Assembly (NCBI GenBank): GCA_964505725.1
Contig: CAZDJK010000044.1
Span: forward strand, 1-5,350
DNA: 5,350 bases
Source: CAVRJC01 sp964505725
Lineage (GTDB): Bacteria; Actinomycetota; Acidimicrobiia; IMCC26256; DASPTH01
Direction: 5' to 3'
A program made the position numbers and the translations under genes. Of the stretch, positions 1-5,090 are shown in pieces; position 1 is the first letter of the stretch; each line of letters starts with the position of its first letter. The notes below the pieces were generated by a model. The model saw only the letters and a list, made by a program, of their open reading frames with translations, ran no database searches and was not told the origin of the DNA.

Positions 1-82
1 CTACATCTACAAGATCAAGGCCCCCAAGTACGTCGACAGCCTCGGCGCCAACAAGCTGCCCAAGGTGAGCTGCCAGCCCTAG
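1..82 (+). CDS. 3' end of an unidentified protein (partial)
   Basis: Reading from position 2, an open frame of 26 codons runs to a TAG at 80-82. The tail begins YIYKIKAPKYVDSLG and ends KVSCQP; it is lysine-rich and has one Cys near the C-terminus. Codon third positions are almost all G or C, as in the real genes of this window, which supports coding. The family cannot be recognised from so short a tail. A secreted solute-binding protein is one possibility, but that is only a guess. A perfect hairpin begins 25 bp after the stop, consistent with this being the end of a transcription unit. Confidence 0.6.
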   Translation, partial: YIYKIKAPKYVDSLGANKLPKVSCQP

Positions 83-106
83 CCCACCCCGGCACTCCAC
101 ACCCAG

Positions 107-141
107 TCGGGGTCCCCGGACCGTCGGTCCGGGGACCCCGA
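107..141. terminator. Perfect 16-bp hairpin between convergent genes, likely bidirectional terminator
   Basis: Bases 107-122 and 126-141 are exact reverse complements, giving a 16-bp GC-rich stem with a 3-nt loop (GTC). It lies 25 bp after the stop of the upstream plus-strand gene and 8 bp beyond the stop of the minus-strand HTH-citrate synthase, so it can serve both. Neither side has a T-run, so it is not a classical intrinsic terminator. Stem-only terminators of this kind are commonly proposed in high-GC actinobacteria. Confidence 0.7.
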
Positions 142-151
142 TCCGCGGATC
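140..151. repeat. 12-bp perfect palindrome overlapping a stop codon
   Basis: GATCCGCGGATC is its own reverse complement. It abuts the 16-bp hairpin and overlaps the last two bases of the stop triplet (150-152 on the plus strand) of the minus-strand citrate synthase gene. It may be a second small stem of the terminator, but chance is possible in sequence this GC-rich. Confidence 0.4.
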
Positions 152-1361
152 AGCCCGGATCGAGCCCGGTGTAGGCGGCGCGCACGCGGTAGCGGAGGCG
201 GTGCGGGTACTCCTCGAGGCCGTGCGCGATCCAGCCCGCGCACCGCGCCACGGCGAAGATCGCCTCCCCCGCACCCTCGACCATGCGGTTCGCCTCGGTG
301 AGCACGCCGAGCGCGAAGTCGACGTTGGGCGCGGGGCCGTCGTCGCGGCGAACGACCGCGAGCACGTCCTCGGCCGCGCCCCACACCGCACGCGGCGGCC
401 GGCTCTGCGCCACCGCCTCGAGCAGCACGCTCGTGCGCGGATCGGCGCCCTCGTACACCGCGTGGCCGAAGCCGGGGACCGCGCCCAGATCGGCGAGCAC
501 TCCCCCGACCGCGACGGTGGCCGACGCCCCGACCGCGTAGCGGAGCAGACGACGGACCCGTTCCGACGCGCCGCCGTGCAGCGGGCCGCTGACCGCCGCG
601 AGACCGGTCAGCAACAGCAGGTACGGGTCGGCCCACGCCGAAGCCGCGACGCGCACGGCGACGGTCGAGATCGCGAGCTCGTGGTCCGCGAGCAGCGACA
701 TCGCAGTGTCGAGAGCACGCACACGTCGGGGCGTCGGCTCGAGCGGCGACACCCGCGTCCACAGCCGCGCGGCAAGCGACCCTCGAGTCGCAAGAGATGC
801 CGGCGCGCCGACCGTGGGCAGGGCGTCGACCATCGTGGCGAGCAACGTGCGCGCGCGTGATGCCACCGAGCTCGGGCGGCGGTCGTCGCGGAGCGGGTCG
901 CCGGCCCGCAGCGCGGCCACTACCACCCGCAGCCGGTCGGGCACCGTCGCCGCCGGTGGGAGCGCGCGCTGCACGGCGCGGGCGAGCGCGAGCGCCTCGG
1001 GATCGGGGGTCCAATGCTCGTGCGGTGCGGACGCGGTGCCCCAGAGCCACGCCGCGACCTCCTCGTAGTGGGCGTCGACCGCGGCGCGCGTGGCGTCCCA
1101 GCCGCGGTACGAGAGGTGCCCGGCCGGGTCGAGCCGGGTGATCGCGGTGTCCACCACGATCTCGGGCCCGGTCGCGAGCGGAGCCCGCCGGGCGCGCGTC
1201 GCGAGGCGCTCGACGTCGGCGCGGAGGTACCGGCTGGTGCGGCCGCCGGGGACGCGCTCGCTCCGAACCAGGCCGCGGCTCACGTACGCGTACAGCGTCT
1301 GCGGCTTGACGCCGAGACGCGCCGCCGCCGCGCCGGTCCCGATCCATTCCTCCGCCACCAT
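150..1361 (-). CDS. Citrate synthase-family protein with N-terminal MerR/excisionase-type HTH domain
   Basis: The protein is 403 aa and cytosolic. Residues about 5-52 look like a MerR/excisionase-type winged HTH: GAAAARLGVKPQTLYAYVSR as the helix-turn-helix, then a basic GGRTSRYLRADVERL wing. From about residue 65 it is a citrate synthase fold. Catalytic positions are present: H227 (ADHELAIST), H262 (GPLHGGA), H300 (GFGHAVY) and D348 (PNVDFA). The family condenses acetyl-CoA, or propionyl-CoA in methylcitrate synthases, with oxaloacetate; the substrate cannot be told here. The ATG at 1361 has no convincing Shine-Dalgarno, but a TATGAT -10 lies 6 nt upstream, suggesting a leaderless mRNA. It is divergent from a second citrate synthase gene. 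HTH-citrate synthase fusions are, to my knowledge, known in actinobacteria. Whether the HTH regulates anything is inference. Confidence 0.9.
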   Translation of the reverse strand: MVAEEWIGTGAAAARLGVKPQTLYAYVSRGLVRSERVPGGRTSRYLRADVERLATRARRAPLATGPEIVVDTAITRLDPAGHLSYRGWDATRAAVDAHYEEVAAWLWGTASAPHEHWTPDPEALALARAVQRALPPAATVPDRLRVVVAALRAGDPLRDDRRPSSVASRARTLLATMVDALPTVGAPASLATRGSLAARLWTRVSPLEPTPRRVRALDTAMSLLADHELAISTVAVRVAASAWADPYLLLLTGLAAVSGPLHGGASERVRRLLRYAVGASATVAVGGVLADLGAVPGFGHAVYEGADPRTSVLLEAVAQSRPPRAVWGAAEDVLAVVRRDDGPAPNVDFALGVLTEANRMVEGAGEAIFAVARCAGWIAHGLEEYPHRLRYRVRAAYTGLDPG

Positions 1362-1367
1362 GCCTGC

Positions 1368-1395
1368 ATCATATTGATCTAGTCAATATTGACAA
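1368..1395 (-). promoter_or_regulatory. Predicted promoter of the HTH-citrate synthase gene (leaderless)
   Basis: On the minus strand, TTGTCA (1395-1390, 5 of 6 to the -35 consensus) is followed after 16 bp by TATGAT (1373-1368, 5 of 6 to the -10 consensus). The -10 ends 6 nt before the ATG at 1361, so transcription should begin at or next to the start codon. This fits the absence of a ribosome binding site and the leaderless genes common in actinobacteria. The operator-like palindromes lie within the -35/-10 region. Confidence 0.55.
1371..1393. promoter_or_regulatory. AT-rich overlapping palindromes, candidate operator for divergent citrate synthase genes
   Basis: Two inverted repeats overlap. 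ATATTGA (1371-1377) and TCAATAT (1383-1389) are 7-bp arms around a 5-bp spacer. GTCAATATTGAC (1382-1393) is a perfect 12-bp palindrome. The heptamer ATATTGA occurs three times: 1371-1377, 1386-1392, and inverted at 1383-1389. The stretch 1368-1393 is 7 of 26 G+C, in sequence otherwise about 70%. It coincides with the minus-strand promoter and contains most of a perfect TTGACA (1389-1394) pointing toward citA, so a bound protein could control both genes. The HTH protein next door is the obvious candidate, but a separate regulator is equally possible. Confidence 0.55.
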
Positions 1396-1419
1396 GTTGG
1401 CAGATCAGGAGGAACGTGG

Positions 1420-1473
1420 GTGGCGACGAAGCGACCAGGAGACGGCGCAGGGGCGCCGGCAAGAGGAGAGTGA
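1420..1473 (+). CDS. Candidate 17-codon leader ORF upstream of citA
   Basis: A perfect AGGAGG (1407-1412) precedes GTG 1420 by 7 nt. The frame reads MATKRPGDGAGAPARGE and stops with TGA at 1471-1473, 4 nt before the citA ATG. The same AGGAGG could instead serve GTG 1416, only 3 nt away, giving a 21-codon arginine-rich ORF whose TGA (1479-1481) overlaps the citA ATG as ATGA. The frame of citA itself has no start codon between this Shine-Dalgarno and 1478, so AGGAGG cannot be used by citA directly. Either ORF could couple translation to citA, or the match may be fortuitous. Confidence 0.25.
   Translation: MATKRPGDGAGAPARGE
1443..1468 (+). promoter_or_regulatory. citA ribosome binding site with preceding small hairpin
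   Basis: AGGAG (1464-1468) lies 9 nt before ATG 1478 and fixes the citA start. Just upstream, CGGCGC (1443-1448) and GCGCCG (1453-1458) form a 6-bp stem with a 4-nt loop. It sits inside the candidate leader ORF, so translation through it would melt the stem. Confidence 0.6.
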
Positions 1474-1477
1474 CGAG

Positions 1478-2617
1478 ATGACGATCACCGATGACGCGCC
1501 GCGCGGGCTGAAGGGCGTCGTCGTCGCCGACACCGCGCTCGGCGACGTGCGGGGCGGCGAGGGCTTCTACCACTACCGCCAGTACTCGGCCCCCGAGCTG
1601 GCGGCGACCCGGACGTTCGAGGACGTCTGGTACCTGCTGTTCGAAGGCGAGCTCCCCACGCGGGCGGAGCGCGAGGCGTTCGTCGAGCACATCGCGTCGC
1701 GGCGCGACCTCCCCGACACGGTGCGCGACACGCTCCCGGGCATCGCCGCGTCAGGTCACGTACCGCTGGCCGCGCTCCGCACCGCGCTGTCGCAACTGGC
1801 GGCGGTCGAGGACGTCCTGCCCAGCTACGACGCCGACGAGGTGACGCTCCGCGCCGACGCCACCCGCCTGTGCGCGACAACGCCGGTGCTGATCGCCGCG
1901 CTGTACCGCCTCTCACGCGGCATGGCGCCGATCGCACCCCGACCCGACCTGGCGACCGCCCCGAACTACCTGTACATGATCGAGGGCGTCGTGCCCGACG
2001 CCGCTCGCGCTCGGGCCATCGAGCAGTACCTCATCCTCGCGATCGACCATGGCTTCAACGCCTCGACCTTCGCGGCGCGCGTCGTCACGTCGACCGGTGC
2101 CGACATCGGGTCGGCCGTGGTCGCCGCGCTCGGCGCGCTCTCGGGCCCGTTGCACGGCGGCGCTCCGAGCCGCGCCCTCGACACGCTCGATGCGATCGGC
2201 TCGCCGGACCACACGGAGGCGTGGGTCCGCGACGCCATCGGGCGGGGCGAGCGGATCATGGGCTTCGGCCACGCGGTGTACCGAACCGCCGACCCCCGGT
2301 CGGTGATGCTCCGGGGCATCGCGCAGGAGCTCGGCGGTCCCCTGGTCGACTTCGCGGTGGACGTCGAGGGCACGGTGGAACGCGTCCTCGCCGAGCTCAA
2401 GCCCGGCCGCGAGCTGCACACGAACGTCGAGTTCTACGCGGGCGTCGTGATGGAGCAGTGCGGCATCCCGCGCGAGCTGTTCACGCCGACGTTCGCGGCC
2501 AGCCGGGTGGTCGGGTGGTGCGCGCAGATCCTCGAGCAGGCGCGCGACCGCAACATCATCCGGCCGAGCGCCCGGTACGTCGGGCCCGAGCCACCGCAGC
2601 CGGTGCCCGCCGTCTGA
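1478..2617 (+). CDS. citA: Citrate synthase 2-type protein (citrate or 2-methylcitrate synthase)
   Basis: The 379-aa cytosolic enzyme should condense an acyl-CoA (acetyl-CoA, possibly propionyl-CoA) with oxaloacetate. The N-terminus GLKGVVVADTALGDVRGGEG and the YHYRQYS stretch are typical of the actinobacterial CitA group. Active-site histidines are H191 (DHGFNAS), H226 (GPLHGGA) and H265 (GFGHAVYRTADPR, including R273). R343 lies in ASRVVGW. At the position of the catalytic Asp the protein has E318 (TNVEFYAG). I recall Glu here in other citA-type proteins, so it is probably a subfamily trait. The frame is open from 1397, but ATG 1478 is the start: it has AGGAG 9 nt upstream, and residues before it look non-protein-like. 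The gene is divergent from the HTH-citrate synthase and converges on the dehydrogenase operon. The physiological substrate is undetermined. Confidence 0.9.
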   Translation: MTITDDAPRGLKGVVVADTALGDVRGGEGFYHYRQYSAPELAATRTFEDVWYLLFEGELPTRAEREAFVEHIASRRDLPDTVRDTLPGIAASGHVPLAALRTALSQLAAVEDVLPSYDADEVTLRADATRLCATTPVLIAALYRLSRGMAPIAPRPDLATAPNYLYMIEGVVPDAARARAIEQYLILAIDHGFNASTFAARVVTSTGADIGSAVVAALGALSGPLHGGAPSRALDTLDAIGSPDHTEAWVRDAIGRGERIMGFGHAVYRTADPRSVMLRGIAQELGGPLVDFAVDVEGTVERVLAELKPGRELHTNVEFYAGVVMEQCGIPRELFTPTFAASRVVGWCAQILEQARDRNIIRPSARYVGPEPPQPVPAV

Positions 2618-2632
2618 TCGAAACCGCGCGGC

Positions 2633-3766
2633 TCAGCAGACGATCGAGGCGAGCTGCTCCTCGTAGTAGCGCGCGTCACCGAAGTGGTTCTCCCAGAACT
2701 TCGAGCGCCGGGAGTAGAGCGTGAGGTCGTGCTCGACGATGAACGCCACGCCGGCGTGCACCTCGTGGGCCTGGCGGTGGAGGTGCGCGGCGGCGCGCTT
2801 GCCGAACGCCACCGCGATCGCGGCCTCCCGGGCCGACGGCCGGCCGGTGGAGATCAGGAACGCCGCCTGACGCGCCAGCAGATCGGCGCGGTGCAGGTCG
2901 ATGAGCACGTCCGTGACGAGGTACTGGACCGCCTGGTAGCGACCGATCGGGCTGTCGAACTGCTCGCGGTCCTTCGCGTACTGGTTCGTCATCTCGAGCA
3001 CGGCGCGTGCGGCACCCACGATGGTCGCGGTCTGCAACACCGCGGCGTTCGTCATCGCGGTCGCCAGCGGCTCCCAGCCTCCGCCGACCGGGCCGACGAC
3101 CGCGTCGGCGCCGAGCTCGACGTCGACCATCTCGAGCACGCCGAGCGATCCCCCCGCGATGTTCGGCAGGTCCTCGACCGCAACGCCCGGCGCGGTCGCG
3201 TCGACGAGGAACAGCGTGATGCCGTCGGCGCCCCGCTCGCCCCCCGTCCGCGCCGCGACGAGGAAGGTGTCGGCAGCGGACGCGAACGACACCAGCATCT
3301 TCGTCCCCGTCAGCACCCAGCCGTCGCCCCGCGCCACCGCCGACGCCGCGATCGCGTCCGCGCCGAAGCCGCCGTCGGGCTCCATCACCGCGACGCTGAC
3401 GATCTCCCGGCCCTCGGCGATCGCCGGGAGGTGCTCACGACGCTGCCCGTCGGAGCCGACAGCGAGGATCAGGGGCGCGACGACGCCGACGGTGTCGAGG
3501 AACGGGCTCGGCACGAGTTTGCGCCCCATCTCCTCGCAGAGCGGGTATAGGTCGAGGAACGAGCCGTCCGTGCCGCCGTACTCCGACGGGATCGTGATCC
3601 CGAGCCAGTGGAGGTCGGCCATCTCCCGCCACAGCTCGGGTGAGTAGCCGAGCTCGCTCTCCTCGAGCTCGCGCACCACCTCGGGAGAGCACCGCCGCGC
3701 GAACAGGTCGGCGGCGGAGCGCTGCAGGAGCTGCTGGTCCTGGTCGAGCAGGAGATCGATGGCCAC
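2633..3766 (-). CDS. Acyl-CoA dehydrogenase, small-subunit type (probable heterotetramer partner)
   Basis: At 377 aa it has the usual family length and three-part layout: helical N-domain (about 5-120), beta domain (about 122-225, VAVMEPDGGFGADAI and GWVLTGTKMLV) and helical C-domain (about 230-377). YAKDREQFDSPIGRYQAVQY (263-282) is the familiar FAD/dimer-contact segment, and HAGVAFIVEHDLTLYSRR (337-354) matches the HGGxGFTxEHxLxxYxRR region. The C-terminus lacks the EGTSQIQR motif carrying Glu376 of medium-chain enzymes. The start is GTG 3766, preceded 5 nt upstream by a strong GAGGAGG. The large-subunit gene ends 24 bp upstream on the same strand, so the two are an operon. Actinobacterial pairs such as FadE26-FadE27 form alpha2beta2 enzymes acting on bulky acyl-CoAs, e.g. 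steroid side chains; the substrate here is unknown. The last base lies 15 bp from the citA stop. Confidence 0.88.
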   Translation of the reverse strand: MAIDLLLDQDQQLLQRSAADLFARRCSPEVVRELEESELGYSPELWREMADLHWLGITIPSEYGGTDGSFLDLYPLCEEMGRKLVPSPFLDTVGVVAPLILAVGSDGQRREHLPAIAEGREIVSVAVMEPDGGFGADAIAASAVARGDGWVLTGTKMLVSFASAADTFLVAARTGGERGADGITLFLVDATAPGVAVEDLPNIAGGSLGVLEMVDVELGADAVVGPVGGGWEPLATAMTNAAVLQTATIVGAARAVLEMTNQYAKDREQFDSPIGRYQAVQYLVTDVLIDLHRADLLARQAAFLISTGRPSAREAAIAVAFGKRAAAHLHRQAHEVHAGVAFIVEHDLTLYSRRSKFWENHFGDARYYEEQLASIVC

Positions 3767-3790
3767 GGGTTCCTCCTCGGACGCGGGTGC

Positions 3791-4981
3791 TCAGCGGGGC
3801 AGGCCGAGCGTGCGGGTGGCGACGACCATGCGCTTCACCTGCGACGTACCTCCGGCGTGGTTGCCGAACGACCGCCGGTAGATGCGGTCGACCTCTCCGG
3901 CCAGCGGTGCCCACTCGCCTCCCTGGATCTGGCCGACTGGCCCGAGGATCTCCATGCAGATCTGGGCGAACTCGGGCTGGAACTCCTTCGTGATCGCCTG
4001 GTGCATGTGCGTGCCGTACTGGCAGCCGCCCTCGAAGCGCATCATCTTCTCGACCTCTACGCCGATCGCGAGGTGGGCGAGCTGTGAACGCACGAGCGGG
4101 TCGTCGCTCATGCGCACGCCGCCACGCGTCGTTGCCCGGCAGTACCGGACGAGCTGGTCGAGCACCCAGGCCTGGCCGGTGAGCGGCGGCTCGTACTCGG
4201 TGTCGGGCCCGACATCGTCGTCCTCGAAGCGCGGCAGCGGGTTGCCGCCGATCCCGAACCAGATCTGGCTCCATCCCTGGTTCAGGTCGCCGAGCATCCG
4301 GTCGGCGGGCACTCGCAGCTCGTCCAGGAAGACGAGGTTCTGACGGCCGTCACCCAGGTTGTACAGAGGGCGCAGCTCGATCCCGGGCACGTCCATCGGC
4401 GAGAGGAAGTAGCTCAGACCCTTGTGACGCTTCGCCGGGTCGGGATCGGTGCGCGCCGCGATGATGATCCAGTTGCAGTGGTGACCCGCGGTGCAGAACG
4501 TCTTCTGGCCGCTGATCACCCACTCGTCGCCGTCCTGCACCGCGCGGGTGCGCAGCGACGCGAGGTCGGAGCCCGAGTTCGGCTCGGTGTATCCCTCGGC
4601 CCACATGATCTCGCCCGCGGCCATGCCGGGCAGGAAGGACTGCTTCTGCTCCTCGGTGCCGACGCGGATGATGCACGGTCCGACCGCCTGGCCGATGCCG
4701 GCGAAGTGCCCGACCCGTCGCCGGTCGAGCTCCTCGTTCAGCACCCGCGCCTGGCGCGGCGACATCTCGCTCCCACCCCATTCGCGCGGCCACGTGGGTT
4801 CGAGCCACCCCTTCGCGCCCTGCTTCTTCCAGAGCTGGCGGTAGAAGGCCCAGCGGTCGGGATCCTCCTCGAAGTCCCACTGGAACCCGCGGTACTCCTC
4901 GGGCACCTCGTCGTCGATCCAGTCACGGACTTCCTGTCGGAATGCCTCGAGCCTGGGCGTCGTCGTGAACGTCATGTCCAT
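3791..4981 (-). CDS. Acyl-CoA dehydrogenase, large-subunit type (FadE26-like)
   Basis: The 396-aa flavoprotein should introduce the alpha-beta double bond in an acyl-CoA. The helical N-domain includes GWLEPTWPREWGG (58-70). The FAD-binding signature is GYTEPNSGSDLASLRT (130-145), followed by VISGQKTFCTAGHHCNWIIIAART (155-178). The C-terminus NHAGGTSQVKRMVVATRTLG (374-393) matches the GGTSEIxRNIIAERxLG end of FadE26-like proteins. The usual catalytic Glu is not obvious: the G-helix position aligned by eye is N247 (GWSQIWFGIGGNP), and the Glu376-equivalent position is G377. It is the first gene of a two-gene operon with the smaller dehydrogenase. The ATG at 4981 (or 4975) has no clear Shine-Dalgarno; a TAGCGT -10-like element 7 nt upstream suggests a leaderless transcript. 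The substrate cannot be predicted. Confidence 0.9.
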   Translation of the reverse strand: MDMTFTTTPRLEAFRQEVRDWIDDEVPEEYRGFQWDFEEDPDRWAFYRQLWKKQGAKGWLEPTWPREWGGSEMSPRQARVLNEELDRRRVGHFAGIGQAVGPCIIRVGTEEQKQSFLPGMAAGEIMWAEGYTEPNSGSDLASLRTRAVQDGDEWVISGQKTFCTAGHHCNWIIIAARTDPDPAKRHKGLSYFLSPMDVPGIELRPLYNLGDGRQNLVFLDELRVPADRMLGDLNQGWSQIWFGIGGNPLPRFEDDDVGPDTEYEPPLTGQAWVLDQLVRYCRATTRGGVRMSDDPLVRSQLAHLAIGVEVEKMMRFEGGCQYGTHMHQAITKEFQPEFAQICMEILGPVGQIQGGEWAPLAGEVDRIYRRSFGNHAGGTSQVKRMVVATRTLGLPR

Positions 4982-4988
4982 GAACGGG

Positions 4989-4994
4989 ACGCTA
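4989..4994 (-). promoter_or_regulatory. Possible -10 element of the dehydrogenase operon
   Basis: On the minus strand TAGCGT fits the actinobacterial TANNNT -10 pattern and ends 7 nt before ATG 4981, so the transcript could begin at the start codon. No convincing -35 box is seen. The missing Shine-Dalgarno supports a leaderless message, but the -10 match is short. Confidence 0.3.
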
Positions 4995-5002
4995 CCGCCG
5001 TC

Positions 5003-5033
5003 GCGGCCGCGGGCGCACGGGCCCGGCGGCCGC
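5003..5033. repeat. Inverted repeat with two GCGGCCGC octamers in the divergent promoter region
   Basis: GCGGCCGC occurs at 5003-5010 and 5026-5033. With GGGC (5011-5014) and GCCC (5021-5024) they form a 12-bp stem with a single bulged G (5025) and a 6-nt loop. Each octamer is also a palindrome. It sits between the dehydrogenase operon and the aquaporin gene and could be a protein-binding site or structured leader; GC bias alone may also produce it. Confidence 0.4.
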
Positions 5034-5056
5034 TGCCACGCCGCTGGATCACGGGG

Positions 5057-5081
5057 TACCGTTGCTGCGCTTGCTGGGGGA
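5057..5081 (+). promoter_or_regulatory. Possible -10 and ribosome binding site of the aquaporin gene
   Basis: TACCGT (5057-5062) fits TANNNT and would start a short leader near 5069. GGGGGA (5076-5081) then lies 9 nt before ATG 5091. A TTGCTG hexamer is repeated at 5062-5067 and 5071-5076. No good -35 is seen, so the promoter part is weak while the ribosome binding site is reasonable. Confidence 0.35.
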
Positions 5082-5090
5082 CGATGCCTG

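Noticed and set aside
79..1347. Long open frame on the minus strand (422 codons) overlapping the HTH-citrate synthase
   Set aside because: The translation is Arg/Ala/Gly-rich with no family motifs; it is an out-of-frame shadow of the real gene, which has complete HTH and citrate synthase motifs.
1389..1417. Plus-strand promoter for citA with TTGACA at 1389-1394
   Set aside because: The -35 match is perfect, but no acceptable -10 is found 16-18 bp downstream (GAACGT at best), so it is not listed as a promoter; the citA start site remains undetermined.
1397..1477. N-terminal extension of citA from TTG 1397
   Set aside because: The extension is charged and low-complexity, has no ribosome binding site, and begins upstream of the AGGAGG; ATG 1478 has a proper AGGAG and the family's usual N-terminus.
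1870..2724. Long plus-strand open frame across the end of citA
   Set aside because: Low-complexity Arg-rich translation in another frame of citA; it also runs through the convergent boundary into the dehydrogenase gene.
2684..3550. Plus-strand open frame antisense to the small dehydrogenase subunit
   Set aside because: It is the antisense of a well-supported gene, and its composition (His, Arg and Asp rich) is typical of GC-rich shadow frames.
3435..4274. Minus-strand open frame spanning both dehydrogenase genes, considered as a frameshift or fusion
   Set aside because: Both dehydrogenase genes are intact from start to stop in their own frames, with a ribosome binding site between them; this frame is Arg-rich noise.
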